64,000 nucleotides of DNA from Vulcaniibacterium thermophilum. GTDB taxonomy: Bacteria; Pseudomonadota; Gammaproteobacteria; Xanthomonadales; Xanthomonadaceae. Below are positions 1-17,363 of this stretch, piece by piece (the first letter of the stretch is position 1; each line of letters opens with the position of its first letter). The notes under the pieces were generated by a model. That model saw only the letters and a program-made list of their open reading frames with translations, was not told the origin of the DNA and ran no database searches. The stretch covers positions 24,220 through 88,219 of the forward strand of contig NZ_VOHJ01000010.1 of the NCBI RefSeq assembly GCF_007923255.1, in the 5' to 3' direction. A program made the position numbers and the translations under genes.

Positions 1-1
1 G

Positions 2-889
<888 letters not shown>

Positions 890-892
890 GGA

Positions 893-1003
893 CGGGAATG
901 GGGAATCGGGAAGCGGGAACCGTCAAAGGCGCGCAACGCCGGCGGTCCCGACCTGATTCCCCGCTCTCCACGATTCCCGATTCTCGATTCCCGATTCCCG
1001 GAG
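893..1003. repeat. GGGAATCGGG-type inverted repeat between rpoB and rpoC
   Basis: The left arm (about 893-925) has several GGGAAT/GGGAAG units. The right arm (about 954-1001) has ATTCCCG units in the complementary sense, so the RNA could fold into a long imperfect hairpin with a roughly 30-nt loop region. It fills most of the rpoB-rpoC spacer. The same unit recurs at about 17243-17325, 35412-35513 and 57497-57648. Confidence 0.85.
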
Positions 1004-1010
1004 ATTTCCA

Positions 1011-5225
<4,215 letters not shown>

Positions 5226-5240
5226 GCAATGCCTGAGCCG

Positions 5241-5262
5241 ACGGCCCCCGCGCGGGCCGTCC
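5241..5262 (+). terminator. Hairpin after rpoC, possible terminator without U-tract
   Basis: A perfect 8-bp stem GACGGCCC/GGGCCGTC (5241-5248 and 5255-5262) with a 6-nt loop starts 16 bp after the rpoC stop. No T-run follows, so it may only pause polymerase or protect the 3' end. A second, weaker stem (GAGGCG/CGCCTC) lies at about 5275-5295. Confidence 0.4.
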
Positions 5263-5412
5263 AGAACCCGAAATGAGGCGGACGGATCCGCCTCGTGTTC
5301 GGTCCACCGGATGGACGGGGTATTCCGCGGAGGCCGCGCGCCGCCGCATGCCGGACTTCCGGCCGCCATCCGGGCAGACGCCCGGCAGGCGGTCGGACGC
5401 CCGGATTCGTGT

Positions 5413-5442
5413 TTGACGCCTGCCGTTAACGCGGGCTATACT
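5413..5442 (+). promoter_or_regulatory. Sigma70-type promoter for the rpsL-rpsG-fusA-tuf genes
   Basis: TTGACG (5413-5418) and TATACT (5437-5442) are near-consensus -35 and -10 boxes separated by 18 bp. Transcription would start near 5449 and leave a 5' leader of about 70 nt before rpsL. This is the best-looking promoter in the window and suggests the str operon is transcribed independently of rpoBC. Confidence 0.75.
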
Positions 5443-5521
5443 TTTCCGTCTCGCTGGGCCGAAACGCCCGGCGTCCGTTTTTCCGCAAGGGCTCCGGCCC
5501 GAAACCAAGCAAAGCGAACGC

Positions 5522-5896
5522 ATGGCAACCATCAACCAGCTGGTCCGCAAGCCCCGGCGGGCGGCCACCGAGAAGAGCGCCTCGCCGGCGCTGGCCAACT
5601 GCCCGCAGCGCCGCGGCGTCTGCACCCGCGTCTACACCACCACGCCGAAGAAGCCGAACTCGGCCCTGCGCAAGGTCGCCAAGGTGCGGCTGACCAACGG
5701 CTACGAGGTGATCTCCTACATCGGTGGCGAAGGCCACAACCTGCAGGAGCACTCGGTGGTGCTGATCCGCGGCGGCCGCGTCAAGGACCTGCCGGGTGTG
5801 CGCTACCACACCGTCCGCGGCTCGCTGGACGCCGCCGGCGTCGCCAAGCGTCGCCAAGGCCGTTCGAAGTACGGCGCCAAGCGTCCGAAGTCCTGA
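5522..5896 (+). CDS. rpsL: 30S ribosomal protein S12
   Basis: S12 sits at the decoding centre of the 30S subunit and controls fidelity. The protein has 124 residues, the family norm, and carries the invariant [14 protein letters not shown] block (residues about 40-53) and GGRVKDLPG (about 85-93). The lysines whose substitution gives streptomycin resistance are the wild-type residues. It is the first gene of the str operon, behind the promoter at 5413-5442, with rpsG 43 bp downstream. Confidence 0.98.
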   Translation: MATINQLVRKPRRAATEKSASPALANCPQRRGVCTRVYTTTPKKPNSALRKVAKVRLTNGYEVISYIGGEGHNLQEHSVVLIRGGRVKDLPGVRYHTVRGSLDAAGVAKRRQGRSKYGAKRPKS

Positions 5897-5939
5897 TCGG
5901 CCGCCGGCCGCCCCGAATCACGAGTAACAGGTACGCACA

Positions 5940-6407
5940 ATGTCGCGTAAAGGCTCTGCCCCGCAGCGCTCGGTCCTGCCGGATCCCAAGCACGGCAGCG
6001 AAACGATCGCGCGTTTCATCAACATGGTCATGAAGAGCGGCAAGAAGTCCGTCGCCGAGAAGATCGTCTACGGCGCGATGGACATCATTGCCGAGAAGAA
6101 CGCCAATGCGCTCGAGCTGGTCGAGAAGGCGCTCGGCAACGTCGCTCCCGCGGTCGAGGTGAAGTCCCGCCGCGTCGGCGGCGCCACCTACCAGGTGCCG
6201 GTCGAAGTGCGCGCCACCCGCCGCACCGCGCTGGCGATGCGCTGGGTGATCGATTCCGCCCGCAAGCGTGGCGAGAACGGCATGCCGCGGAAGCTCGCCG
6301 CCGAACTGCTCGACGCCTCCGAGAACCGCGGTGGCGCGATCAAGAAGCGCGAGGAAACCCACCGCATGGCGGAAGCCAACAAGGCGTTCGCCCACTACCG
6401 CTGGTAA
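5940..6407 (+). CDS. rpsG: 30S ribosomal protein S7
   Basis: S7 nucleates assembly of the 30S head by binding the 16S 3' domain and lies near the E site. The 155-residue product starts [10 protein letters not shown] and ends AFAHYRW, and it has the conserved GAMDII and [12 protein letters not shown] segments. In E. coli S7 is the translational repressor of the str operon; whether that applies here cannot be seen. It is followed by fusA after a 128-bp spacer. Confidence 0.98.
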   Translation: MSRKGSAPQRSVLPDPKHGSETIARFINMVMKSGKKSVAEKIVYGAMDIIAEKNANALELVEKALGNVAPAVEVKSRRVGGATYQVPVEVRATRRTALAMRWVIDSARKRGENGMPRKLAAELLDASENRGGAIKKREETHRMAEANKAFAHYRW

Positions 6408-6535
6408 CCGGCGGCTGACGCGGCCGCGGTCGCGTCCACTACGAAGCCGCGTCGGCCTTGCCGCACGGCGATCCGGATGCCGCCTCACGGGCGGCGTCCG
6501 GCCATCTGGAAACCGCAAACGAGACAGAGGATCCC

Positions 6536-8626
<2,091 letters not shown>

Positions 8627-8660
8627 TCACTCCGACTTTCCGACTCTCGAGGACATTGCG

Positions 8661-9851
<1,191 letters not shown>

Positions 9852-9860
9852 CGCAACCGC

Positions 9861-9890
9861 GCGCCTGCGCCCAGCGCAGGCGCCTTTGCG
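9861..9890 (+). terminator. tuf terminator
   Basis: A perfect 10-bp stem GCGCCTGCGC/GCGCAGGCGC (9861-9870 and 9874-9883) with a 3-nt loop is followed by CTTTGCGG. The T-run is short. The right arm and the following bases are copied once more at about 9928-9950, as part of a tandem repeat. Confidence 0.6.
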
Positions 9891-10110
9891 GATGCGTCAT
9901 CCCGCGAAAGCGGGGATCCATGGACCAGGCGCCTTTGCGGTTGCGTCATACCGGCGCAAGCGGGATCCATGGCGCAGTGACGCGATCCCCGCGCAAGCGG
10001 GGATCCACCGCCAGTAGTGAGGCCATCCCCGCGCAAGCGGGATCCCGGCGGCAGCGGCACGCGGGCCCCGGCGCAAGCGGGGCCCTCAAGCGGGGCCCTC
10101 AAGCGGGGCA
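9878..10110. repeat. Array of GCGAAAGCGGG/GCGCAAGCGGG palindromic units between tuf and rpsJ
   Basis: About five degenerate copies of a short palindromic unit (core CCCGCGCAAGCGGGGATCC) lie at roughly 9896-9925, 9943-9971, 9976-10011, 10018-10051 and 10064-10110. The first two copies belong to a tandem duplication of about 49 bp that also includes the right half of the tuf terminator. This is the common interspersed repeat of xanthomonads; another inverted pair lies inside jetA at about 44965-45076. Spacing is irregular and there are no unique spacers of fixed length, so it is not a CRISPR array. Confidence 0.85.
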
Positions 10111-10201
10111 CCGCCCCTGCGTGCGGCCCGGTATCCCGTCGGGACGCGGGCCGTCTGAACAGGGCAGGCTTCAGCCGGGGGGCAGTGCAGGTGAAGAACG
10201 C

Positions 10202-10231
10202 TTGCATCGCACCGCACGAACCCACTAGAAT
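10202..10231 (+). promoter_or_regulatory. Probable promoter of the S10 ribosomal-protein operon
   Basis: TTGCAT (10202-10207) and TAGAAT (10226-10231) are spaced by 18 bp, the same spacing as the rpsL promoter. Transcription would start near 10238 and give a leader of about 300 nt before rpsJ. Confidence 0.65.
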
Positions 10232-10237
10232 GCACGA

Positions 10238-10537
10238 CCACCTGCGGCAATCCCTTCGGGGCGCCGCAAAACCAGCGAAATGAGGGGCAGGACGCGCCTC
10301 GTCTTCGCCAGACAGGGAACTGTCGCGCGGCCGCCGAGCCGCCCCGCGAGGGGCGCATCCGCTCGGATGGCGCGTCCGCGATTCTCCGTCTGGGCGGGCC
10401 GGTGATCACCGGCCTGCCTTGTTTTTCGACTCAGGGAAGGTGTCGGCGCCGCGAGGTGAGGCGTCGGGACCGCTCTTTCATTGGGGTTCGGCGCCTCGCG
10501 TCGTCGGGCCCGTCGCTCTTTCATCAAGGAAACCGTC
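10238..10537 (+). promoter_or_regulatory. S10-operon leader with terminator-like hairpin
   Basis: The 300-nt untranslated stretch before rpsJ contains the palindrome GGCCGGTGATCACCGGCC (10397-10414) followed by TGCCTTGTTTTT (10415-10426), which looks like an intrinsic terminator located inside a leader. In E. coli the S10 leader is the site where L4 causes attenuation and translational repression. A similar role here is an inference from position and shape, not from sequence identity. Confidence 0.5.
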
Positions 10538-10849
<312 letters not shown>

Positions 10850-10859
10850 GGTTCCGGCC

Positions 10860-11516
10860 ATGGCGACGAAGAAGCATTCGTTGGGCATCGTCGGCCGCAA
10901 GGCCGGCATGAGCCGGTTCTTCACCGAGGACGGCAAGTCCATCCCGGTGACGCTGATCGAGGCGACCCCGAACCGGATCACCCAGATCAAGACGGTCGAC
11001 AGCGACGGCTACAGCGCGGTGCAGGTCACTGCCGGCGTCAAGCGCGCCTCGCTGCTGAACAAGCCGGAAGCCGGCCACCTGGCCAAAGCCAAGGTCGAAG
11101 CCGGTCGCGGCCTGTGGGAGTTCCGCGTCGCCGACGAGGCGATCGGCGACTTCCAGGTCGGCGGCGAGATCAAGGCCGACATCTTCCAGGTCGGTCAGAA
11201 GGTCGACGTGCAGGGCGTCAGCAAGGGCAAGGGTTTCCAGGGCACGATCAAGCGCTGGAACTTCACCATGGGTGACGCCAGCCACGGTAACTCGCTATCG
11301 CACCGTGCGCCGGGCTCGATCGGCCAGCGCCAGACGCCGGGCCGCGTGTTCCCGGGCAAGAAGATGGCCGGCCACATGGGTGCGGTCACGACCAGCGTGC
11401 AGAACCTCGAAGTGGTGCAGGTCGACGTCGAGCGCGGCCTGATCGCGGTCAAGGGCGCCGTTCCGGGCGCTCCGGGTGGCGACGTGGTCGTCCGTCCGGC
11501 GAGCAAGGGAGCATGA
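10860..11516 (+). CDS. rplC: 50S ribosomal protein L3
   Basis: L3 is an early-assembling 50S protein whose central loop approaches the peptidyl-transferase centre. The 218-residue product has the family blocks [13 protein letters not shown] (residues about 9-21), the [13 protein letters not shown] loop (about 142-154) and [10 protein letters not shown] (about 162-171). The stop codon is 2 bp before the chosen rplD start, so translation of the two is probably coupled. Confidence 0.98.
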   Translation: MATKKHSLGIVGRKAGMSRFFTEDGKSIPVTLIEATPNRITQIKTVDSDGYSAVQVTAGVKRASLLNKPEAGHLAKAKVEAGRGLWEFRVADEAIGDFQVGGEIKADIFQVGQKVDVQGVSKGKGFQGTIKRWNFTMGDASHGNSLSHRAPGSIGQRQTPGRVFPGKKMAGHMGAVTTSVQNLEVVQVDVERGLIAVKGAVPGAPGGDVVVRPASKGA

Positions 11517-11518
11517 CG

Positions 11519-12124
11519 ATGGAACTCGCCATCACGGGTAGCAACAACAAGCTGACGGTGTCCGACGCCGTCTTCGGCCGCGAATTCAGCGAGCCGCTGG
11601 TGCACCAGGTCGTGGTCGCGTTCCGCAACGCGGCTCGCGCCGGCACCAAGGCGCAGAAGACGCGTTCGGAAGTCAACGGCACCACCAAGAAGTCGAAGCG
11701 CCAGAAGGGCGGCGGCGCGCGTCACGGCGCGCTGACCGCGCCGATCTTCGTCGGCGGCGGCGTGACCTTCGCGGCCAAGCCGCGCAGCTTCGCGCAGAAG
11801 GTCAACCGCAAGATGTACCGCGCGGCGATCGCGGCGATCCTGTCCGAGCTCAACCGCCAGGGCCGCATCACCGTGGTCGAGGCGTTCGACGTCGACGCGC
11901 CGAAGACCAAGGGCCTGGTCGCCAAGCTGAAGGACCTCGGCGTGGGTCAGCGTCCGCTGATCGTCACCGAGGACGCCACCGAGAACCTGTACCTCTCCGC
12001 GCGCAACCTGCCCTACGTGGAAGTGCGCGACGTGCAGGGCCTGGACCCGGTCGCGCTGGTCGGCGCCGACTCGGTCGTGATGACCACGGACGCGGTCAAG
12101 AAGATCGAGGAGTGGCTGGCATGA
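11519..12124 (+). CDS. rplD: 50S ribosomal protein L4
   Basis: L4 lines the peptide exit tunnel and, in E. coli, represses the S10 operon. Two ATGs compete: 11513 (overlapping the rplC stop) and 11519. I chose 11519 because it begins [10 protein letters not shown], the usual L4 N-terminus in this order, giving 201 residues. The tunnel loop GGGARHG and the region after it ([11 protein letters not shown]) are present. The stop overlaps the rplW start by 4 bp. Confidence 0.95.
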   Translation: MELAITGSNNKLTVSDAVFGREFSEPLVHQVVVAFRNAARAGTKAQKTRSEVNGTTKKSKRQKGGGARHGALTAPIFVGGGVTFAAKPRSFAQKVNRKMYRAAIAAILSELNRQGRITVVEAFDVDAPKTKGLVAKLKDLGVGQRPLIVTEDATENLYLSARNLPYVEVRDVQGLDPVALVGADSVVMTTDAVKKIEEWLA

Positions 12125-12417
12125 ACGAGGCCAAGCTCTACAGCATCATCCGTGCGCCGCGCGTGTCCGAGAAGACTGCGCGCTTGCAGGAAGTGTCCAA
12201 CCAGTACGTCTTCGAAGTCGCGACGGACGCCACCAAGGCCGACATCAAGCAGGCCGTGGAAAAGCTGTTCGACGTGACGGTCGAGGCCGTCAACGTGGTC
12301 AACGTGAGGGGCAAGAAGAAGTCCTTCCGCTTCCGCGAAGGTCGCCGCAGCGACTGGCGGAAGGCGTACGTGAAGCTGGCCGAAGGCCAGTCGATCGACG
12401 TGATGGCCAAGGCCTGA
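12121..12417 (+). CDS. rplW: 50S ribosomal protein L23
   Basis: L23 lies at the exit of the peptide tunnel and docks trigger factor and SRP. The 98-residue protein starts [19 protein letters not shown], typical of the family, and ends in the conserved [13 protein letters not shown] region. The ATG overlaps the rplD stop in an ATGA arrangement, which indicates translational coupling. Confidence 0.97.
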   Translation: MNEAKLYSIIRAPRVSEKTARLQEVSNQYVFEVATDATKADIKQAVEKLFDVTVEAVNVVNVRGKKKSFRFREGRRSDWRKAYVKLAEGQSIDVMAKA

Positions 12418-12427
12418 GGAGTCCGCC

Positions 12428-13255
12428 ATGCCATTGATGACGTTCAAGCCGACCTCCCCCGGCCGCCGCAGCGCGGTCCGCGTGGTGACGCCGGGCCTGC
12501 ACAAGGGTGAGCCGTACGCGCCGCTGGTCGAGAAGCAGACCAAGACCGGTGGTCGCAACCACTACGGCCGCATCACCACCCGCCACATCGGCGGTGGCCA
12601 CAAGCACCACTACCGCATCATCGACTTCAAGCGCGACAAGGAAGGCATTCCGGCGCGCGTGGAGCGCATCGAGTACGACCCCAACCGCACCGCGCACATC
12701 GCGCTGCTGTGTTATGTGGACGGCGAGCGCCGCTACATCATCGCGCCGAAGGGCCTCAAGCCCGGCGACCAGGTGATCTCCGGCCGCGATGCCCCGATCC
12801 GCGTCGGCAACACGCTGCCGCTGGCGAACATCCCGGTGGGCTCGACCGTGCACTGCGTCGAGATGAAGCCCGGCAAGGGCGCCCAGCTCGCCCGCGCCGC
12901 CGGCGCCGGCGTGCAACTGGTCGCGCGCGAGCAGGGTTACGCCACGCTGCGCCTGCGCTCCGGCGAGATGCGCAAGGTGCCGGCCGAGTGCCGCGCCACC
13001 GTCGGCGAGGTCGGCAACGACGAGCACAACCTGGAGAAGCTCGGCAAGGCGGGCGCCAGCCGCTGGCGCGGCATCAAGCCGACCGTCCGCGGTGCGGCGA
13101 TGAACCCGGTCGACCATCCGCACGGCGGTGGTGAAGGTCGCGCCGGTCAGGGCAATCCGCATCCGGTCACGCCGTGGGGCGTGCCGACCAAGGGTTACAA
13201 GACGCGCAAGAACAAGCGCACCCAGCAGTTCATCGTGCGCGATCGCAGGGGTTAA
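12428..13255 (+). CDS. rplB: 50S ribosomal protein L2
   Basis: L2 is a core 50S protein needed for subunit joining and peptidyl-transferase activity. The 275-residue product has the N-terminal RNA-binding OB fold and the C-terminal motif [13 protein letters not shown], whose histidine is the residue linked to activity. It is preceded by AGGAGT 5 nt before the ATG, and followed after 6 bp by rpsS. Confidence 0.98.
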   Translation: MPLMTFKPTSPGRRSAVRVVTPGLHKGEPYAPLVEKQTKTGGRNHYGRITTRHIGGGHKHHYRIIDFKRDKEGIPARVERIEYDPNRTAHIALLCYVDGERRYIIAPKGLKPGDQVISGRDAPIRVGNTLPLANIPVGSTVHCVEMKPGKGAQLARAAGAGVQLVAREQGYATLRLRSGEMRKVPAECRATVGEVGNDEHNLEKLGKAGASRWRGIKPTVRGAAMNPVDHPHGGGEGRAGQGNPHPVTPWGVPTKGYKTRKNKRTQQFIVRDRRG

Positions 13256-13261
13256 TCGGCC

Positions 13262-13531
13262 ATGGCACGTTCACTCAAGAAGGGCCCGTTCGTCGATCAC
13301 CACCTCCTCAAGAAGGTGGAGACCGCGGGCAACAACAAGAAGCCGATCAAGACCTGGTCGCGTCGTTCCACGATCCTGCCGGAAATGATCGGGTTCACCA
13401 TCGCCGTGCACAACGGCAAGACCCACGTTCCGGTGCTGGTCAACGAGAACATGGTCGGCCACAAGCTCGGCGAGTTCGCCATCACCCGGACCTTCAAGGG
13501 TCACGGCGGCGACAAGAAGTCCGGCAAGTAA
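13262..13531 (+). CDS. rpsS: 30S ribosomal protein S19
   Basis: S19 forms a head complex with S13 and contacts A-site tRNA. The 89-residue product has the family signature [16 protein letters not shown] at the N-terminus and the [12 protein letters not shown] strand near residue 50. It is in the S10 operon between rplB and rplV. Confidence 0.98.
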   Translation: MARSLKKGPFVDHHLLKKVETAGNNKKPIKTWSRRSTILPEMIGFTIAVHNGKTHVPVLVNENMVGHKLGEFAITRTFKGHGGDKKSGK

Positions 13532-13543
13532 GGAGAGATGACC

Positions 13544-13879
13544 ATGGAAGCGAAAGCGATCCTGCGCACCGCGCGCATCTCCCCGCAGAAGGCCCGCCTG
13601 GTCGCCGACCAGGTGCGTGGCCTGCCGGTCGAACGCGCCGTCAACCTGCTGAAGTTCTCGGACAAGAAGGCCGCCCACCTGATCCGCAAGGTGGTCGAGT
13701 CGGCGATCGCCAATGCCGAGAACAACCAGGGTGCCGACATCGACGAACTGAAGGTCAAGACCATCATGGTCGACGAAGGTCCGACGCTGAAGCGCTTCAT
13801 GGCGCGCGCGAAGGGCCGCGGCACCCGCATCCTCAAGCGCACCAGCCACATCACCGTGGTCGTGGGCGCGGGCAAGTAA
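13544..13879 (+). CDS. rplV: 50S ribosomal protein L22
   Basis: L22 spans the 50S and its extended hairpin forms part of the exit-tunnel constriction where macrolides bind. ATGs exist at 13538 and 13544. AAGGAG at 13530-13535 is 8 nt from 13544 but only 2 nt from 13538, so I chose 13544 (111 residues, [13 protein letters not shown]). The tunnel hairpin region [15 protein letters not shown] is present near the C-terminus. Confidence 0.95.
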   Translation: MEAKAILRTARISPQKARLVADQVRGLPVERAVNLLKFSDKKAAHLIRKVVESAIANAENNQGADIDELKVKTIMVDEGPTLKRFMARAKGRGTRILKRTSHITVVVGAGK

Positions 13880-13892
13880 GGCGGAGTAGACA

Positions 13893-14645
13893 ATGGGTCA
13901 TAAAGTTCATCCGACCGGAATCCGCCTGGGCATCGCCAAGGACTGGAATTCCAAGTGGTTCGCCAACAAGAAGCAGTACGCCGAGTACCTGGCCGCTGAC
14001 CTCAAGGTCCGCGAGATGCTGCGCAAGAAGCTGGCGCAGGCCGGCATCTCGCGCATCTTCATCGAGCGTCCGGCGAACAACGCCCGCGTGACCATCCACA
14101 CCGCCCGCCCGGGCGTGGTGATCGGCAAGCGCGGCGAGGACATCGAGAAGCTGCGCAAGGAGATCAGCGACATGATGGGCGTTCCGGCGCACATCAACGT
14201 CACCGAGGTCCGCAAGCCGGAGCTCGACGCCCAGCTGGTCGCCGAGTCGATCGCGCAGCAGCTCGAGCGTCGCATCATGTTCCGTCGTGCGATGAAGCGC
14301 GCGGTCGGCAACGCGATGCGCCTCGGCGCGCTCGGCATCAAGGTCAACGTCGCCGGCCGCCTGAACGGCGCCGAGATCGCGCGTTCGGAGTGGTATCGCG
14401 AAGGCCGCGTGCCGCTGCACACCCTGCGCGCCGACATCGACTACGGCTTCGCCGAGGCGCGCACCACCTACGGCGTGATCGGCATCAAGGTGTGGATCTA
14501 CAAGGGCGAAGTCTTCGACTTCTCCCAGGTCGGCCAGGAAAAGCAGGACGACACGCCGCGCGCCGAGCGCGGTGAGCGTGGCGACCGCGGCGATCGTCGC
14601 GACCGCAGCGACCGTCCGTCGCGCCAGGCCCGTGAAGCGAGGTAA
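13893..14645 (+). CDS. rpsC: 30S ribosomal protein S3
   Basis: S3 helps form the mRNA entry channel and contributes to mRNA unwinding. The 250-residue protein has a type II KH domain ([13 protein letters not shown], residues about 76-88) and the C-terminal S3 domain. It ends in a low-complexity RGD/RSD-rich tail from about residue 225, longer than the E. coli protein (233 aa) but common in this lineage. Confidence 0.98.
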   Translation: MGHKVHPTGIRLGIAKDWNSKWFANKKQYAEYLAADLKVREMLRKKLAQAGISRIFIERPANNARVTIHTARPGVVIGKRGEDIEKLRKEISDMMGVPAHINVTEVRKPELDAQLVAESIAQQLERRIMFRRAMKRAVGNAMRLGALGIKVNVAGRLNGAEIARSEWYREGRVPLHTLRADIDYGFAEARTTYGVIGIKVWIYKGEVFDFSQVGQEKQDDTPRAERGERGDRGDRRDRSDRPSRQAREAR

Positions 14646-14651
14646 TCGACC

Positions 14652-15065
14652 ATGTTGCAACCCAAGCGAACCAAGTACCGCAAGGTACACAAGGGCCGCA
14701 ACGAAGGCCTGAGCTGGAGCGGCAATGCCGTCAGCTTCGGCGAGTACGGTCTGAAGGCCACCTCGCACGGCCGCCTGACCGCCCGCCAGATCGAGGCCGC
14801 GCGTCGCGCCATCAGCCGCTACGTCAAGCGTGGCGGCAAGATGTGGATCCGCGTGTTCCCCGACAAGCCGATCACCCAGAAGCCGATCGAAGTCCGAATG
14901 GGCTCCGGTAAGGGCAACGTGGAGTACTGGGTCGCCCAGATCCAGCCCGGCCGCATGATCTACGAGATCGAGGGCGTCAGCGAGGAAGTCGCGCGCGAGG
15001 CGTTCCGCCTGGCCGCCGCCAAGCTGTCGGTGACCACCCAATTCGTGACCCGGACGGTGCGCTAA
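14652..15065 (+). CDS. rplP: 50S ribosomal protein L16
   Basis: L16 positions A-site tRNA near the peptidyl-transferase centre. The 137-residue product has [17 protein letters not shown] at the N-terminus and the central [13 protein letters not shown] and [12 protein letters not shown] blocks. The stop codon TAA (15063-15065) shares its last base with the rpmC ATG. Confidence 0.98.
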   Translation: MLQPKRTKYRKVHKGRNEGLSWSGNAVSFGEYGLKATSHGRLTARQIEAARRAISRYVKRGGKMWIRVFPDKPITQKPIEVRMGSGKGNVEYWVAQIQPGRMIYEIEGVSEEVAREAFRLAAAKLSVTTQFVTRTVR

Positions 15066-15253
15066 TGGAACTGAAGCAACTGCGCGAAAAGTCGGCCGAA
15101 GAGCTCAAGGCCCACCTGGTCGAGCTGCGCAAGGAGCAGTTCTCGCTGCGCATGCAGCAGGCCACCGGTCAGCTCGCCAAGACCCACGAAGTCCGCCGGG
15201 TGCGCCGCGAGATCGCGCGCGTGAACATGCTGCTCGGCGCGAAGACGAAGTAA
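15065..15253 (+). CDS. rpmC: 50S ribosomal protein L29
   Basis: L29 is a small, two-helix 50S protein near the exit tunnel next to L23. The product has 62 residues with the conserved [14 protein letters not shown] segment (residues about 24-37). Its ATG overlaps the rplP stop by 1 base, implying coupled translation. Confidence 0.97.
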   Translation: MELKQLREKSAEELKAHLVELRKEQFSLRMQQATGQLAKTHEVRRVRREIARVNMLLGAKTK

Positions 15254-15262
15254 GGATCCGCC

Positions 15263-15529
15263 ATGACCGAGAACACTGAAACCAAGCGGCGCACGGTCGA
15301 AGGCCGGGTCGTCAGCAACAAGATGGACAAGACGGTGACCGTGCTGGTCGAGCGTCTGGTCAAGCATCCGCTGTACGGCAAGTACATCAAGCGCTCGACC
15401 AAGCTGCACGCCCATGACGCCGACAACGCCTGCAACGAGGGCGATGTCGTCCGCGTCGTCGAGTGCGCGCCGCTGTCCAAGACCAAGAACTGGCGGGTGG
15501 TGGAGATCGTCACCCGCGCCGGCGAGTAA
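15263..15529 (+). CDS. rpsQ: 30S ribosomal protein S17
   Basis: S17 is a primary 16S-binding protein with an OB fold. The 88-residue product has [18 protein letters not shown] (residues about 14-31) and [11 protein letters not shown], both family hallmarks. It lies 9 bp after rpmC and 15 bp before rplN, at the junction of the classical S10 and spc gene sets. Confidence 0.98.
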   Translation: MTENTETKRRTVEGRVVSNKMDKTVTVLVERLVKHPLYGKYIKRSTKLHAHDADNACNEGDVVRVVECAPLSKTKNWRVVEIVTRAGE

Positions 15530-15544
15530 GCGAGGAGCACGACC

Positions 15545-15913
15545 ATGATCCAGATGCAAAGCTACCTCGACGTGGCCGACAACTCCGGTGCCAAGGAAGT
15601 GATGTGCATCAAGGTGCTCGGCGGCTCCAAGCGCCGCTATGCGGGCATCGGCGACATCATCAAGGTCACCGTGAAGGACGCCATTCCGCGCGGCAAGGTC
15701 AAGAAGGGCGACGTTTACGACGCCGTCGTGGTGCGCACCCGCAAGGGCGTGCGCCGTCCGGACGGTTCGCTGATCCGCTTCGACGCCAATGCTGCCGTGC
15801 TGCTCAACAACAAGCATGAGCCGATCGGCACCCGCATCTTCGGGCCCGTGACCCGCGAGCTGCGCTCCGAGAAGTTCATGAAGATCGTCTCGCTCGCGCC
15901 CGAAGTGCTCTGA
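15545..15913 (+). CDS. rplN: 50S ribosomal protein L14
   Basis: L14 contributes to the subunit interface and is the first gene of the spc set. It has 122 residues, starting [19 protein letters not shown], with [15 protein letters not shown] near residue 65 and the C-terminal [12 protein letters not shown]. No promoter separates it from rpsQ, so the S10 and spc genes are probably one transcript here. A 137-bp spacer with two strong hairpins follows. Confidence 0.98.
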   Translation: MIQMQSYLDVADNSGAKEVMCIKVLGGSKRRYAGIGDIIKVTVKDAIPRGKVKKGDVYDAVVVRTRKGVRRPDGSLIRFDANAAVLLNNKHEPIGTRIFGPVTRELRSEKFMKIVSLAPEVL

Positions 15914-16050
15914 GCGGGTGAGCTGAGGCACGCTTGGCGCGGCACTGCCGCGCCGCCTCGGCGAACGCCCGGCCAGGATGGCCGGGCCGGACGATCCGAA
16001 GGTGACGAGGTCGCGCCATGGACGGCAGTTCGCTCACAGAGAGAAGAGTC
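15914..16050 (+). repeat. Spacer between rplN and rplX with two perfect hairpins
   Basis: In a stretch where genes otherwise nearly abut, 137 bp hold a 9-bp stem GGCGCGGCA/TGCCGCGCC (15936-15954, 1-nt centre) and a 7-bp stem CCCGGCC/GGCCGGG (15968-15974 and 15980-15986). The second is a copy of the GAACGCCCGGCC repeat that also fills the rpoA-rplQ gap. No open frame of ribosomal type lies here. Confidence 0.75.
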
Positions 16051-16365
16051 ATGAACCGAATCAAGAAGGGCGACCAGGTGGTCGTCATCGCCGGCAAGGA
16101 CAAGGGCAAGAAGGGCGAGGTCGTGCGCGTGGCCGGCGACAAGGTCGTCGTGTCCAACGTCAACGTCGTCAAGCGCCATACCAAGCCCAATCCGCAGGCC
16201 GGTCAGCCCGGCGGCGTGATCGAGCGTGAGGCGCCGATCCACATTTCCAACGTGATGCTGTTCAACCCGGCCACCGGCAAGGGCGAACGCGTCGGATTCA
16301 AGGTGCTGGAGGATGGACGCAAACTGCGTGTGTTCCGCTCCAGCGGTGAGGCGGTCGACGCCTGA
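16051..16365 (+). CDS. rplX: 50S ribosomal protein L24
   Basis: L24 is one of the two initiators of 50S assembly. I chose the ATG at 16051 (104 residues, [20 protein letters not shown]), which has a GAGAAGAG ribosome-binding site; an in-frame ATG at 16018 would add 11 atypical residues. The KOW motif region ([18 protein letters not shown]) is clear. Confidence 0.97.
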   Translation: MNRIKKGDQVVVIAGKDKGKKGEVVRVAGDKVVVSNVNVVKRHTKPNPQAGQPGGVIEREAPIHISNVMLFNPATGKGERVGFKVLEDGRKLRVFRSSGEAVDA

Positions 16366-16375
16366 GGAACCCGAA

Positions 16376-16915
16376 ATGACCCGGCTTGAAGAGTTCTACA
16401 AGAAGGAAGTGGTGCCGGCGCTGACCGCGCGGTTCGGATACAAGAACCCGATGGAAGTGCCGCGCCTGGTCAAGATCACGCTCAACATGGGCGTGGGCGA
16501 GGCCGCGAGCAACAAGAAGGTGCTCGAGAATGCGGTCGCCGACATGACCAAGATCGCCGGCCAGAAGCCGGTGGTGACGAAGGCGCGCGTGTCGGTGGCG
16601 TCGTTCAAGATCCGCGACGGCTGGCCGATCGGCTGCAAGGTCACGCTGCGCCGCGACCGGATGTACGAGTTCCTCGATCGCCTGGTCAACATCGCGCTGC
16701 CGCGCGTGCGCGACTTCCGCGGCGTGTCGGGCCGGGCGTTCGACGGCCGCGGCAACTACAACATGGGCATCAAGGAGCAGATCATCTTCCCGGAGATCGA
16801 TTTCGATCAGGTGGATGCGCTGCGCGGCATGGACATCGCCATCACCACCACCGCCAAGACCGACGCCGAAGCCAAGGCGCTGCTCGAGGCGTTCCGCTTC
16901 CCGTTCCGCAACTGA
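16376..16915 (+). CDS. rplE: 50S ribosomal protein L5
   Basis: L5 binds 5S rRNA in the central protuberance and contacts P-site tRNA. The 179-residue protein has the family segments [11 protein letters not shown] (residues about 38-48), GQKPVVTKA and [17 protein letters not shown]. It starts 10 bp after rplX. Confidence 0.98.
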   Translation: MTRLEEFYKKEVVPALTARFGYKNPMEVPRLVKITLNMGVGEAASNKKVLENAVADMTKIAGQKPVVTKARVSVASFKIRDGWPIGCKVTLRRDRMYEFLDRLVNIALPRVRDFRGVSGRAFDGRGNYNMGIKEQIIFPEIDFDQVDALRGMDIAITTTAKTDAEAKALLEAFRFPFRN

Positions 16916-16931
16916 GGCTCGAGGACCAACC

Positions 16932-17237
16932 ATGGCCAAGACTTCGATGGTGAACCGCGAGATCAAGCGGGCCAAGCTGGCGAAGCGTTACGCCGCCAAG
17001 CGCGAGGCGCTCAAGCAGGTGCTGAAGAGCGCGACCGCGTCGTACGAGGAGAAGATGGAAGCGTCGGCCAAGCTGCAGAAGCTGCCGCGCGATTCCTCGC
17101 CGATCCGCCAGCGCAACCGGTGCGCCCTGTCCGGGCGTCCGCGCGGCGTGTACCGCAAGTTCGGCCTCGGCCGCAACATGCTGCGCGCCGCCACCATGCG
17201 CGGCGACGTGCCGGGCCTGCGCAAGGCGAGCTGGTAA
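16932..17237 (+). CDS. rpsN: 30S ribosomal protein S14 (zinc-free long form)
   Basis: S14 belongs to the 30S head. The 101-residue length and the lack of a CxxC...CxxC set identify the zinc-independent long form; the conserved tail is [17 protein letters not shown] and LRKASW. The start follows GAGGACC, 16 bp after rplE. It is separated from rpsH by 126 bp containing an inverted repeat. Confidence 0.97.
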   Translation: MAKTSMVNREIKRAKLAKRYAAKREALKQVLKSATASYEEKMEASAKLQKLPRDSSPIRQRNRCALSGRPRGVYRKFGLGRNMLRAATMRGDVPGLRKASW

Positions 17238-17242
17238 CAACG

Positions 17243-17325
17243 TGGGAATCCGGGAATCGGGTGAGGGAAGCGCAAGCGACACCGCGGCCCCTTTCCGATT
17301 CCCGTTCCCGATTCTCGATTCCCGC
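17243..17325. repeat. GGGAATCGGG-type inverted repeat between rpsN and rpsH
   Basis: The left arm carries GGGAATCCGGGAATCGGG (about 17243-17260). The right arm carries ATTCCCG units up to about 17323. The arms are complementary and could form a large hairpin inside the spc transcript. It is the same family as the rpoB-rpoC, 35.4-kb and 57.5-kb copies. Confidence 0.85.
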
Positions 17326-17363
17326 ATACCGCGGATATCGGTGCTTCTCATCAGGAACCATCC

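Noticed and set aside
9896..10110. CRISPR-like appearance of the repeats between tuf and rpsJ
   Set aside because: Units vary in sequence and spacing (about 33-47 bp), there are no spacers of uniform length, no leader and no cas genes.
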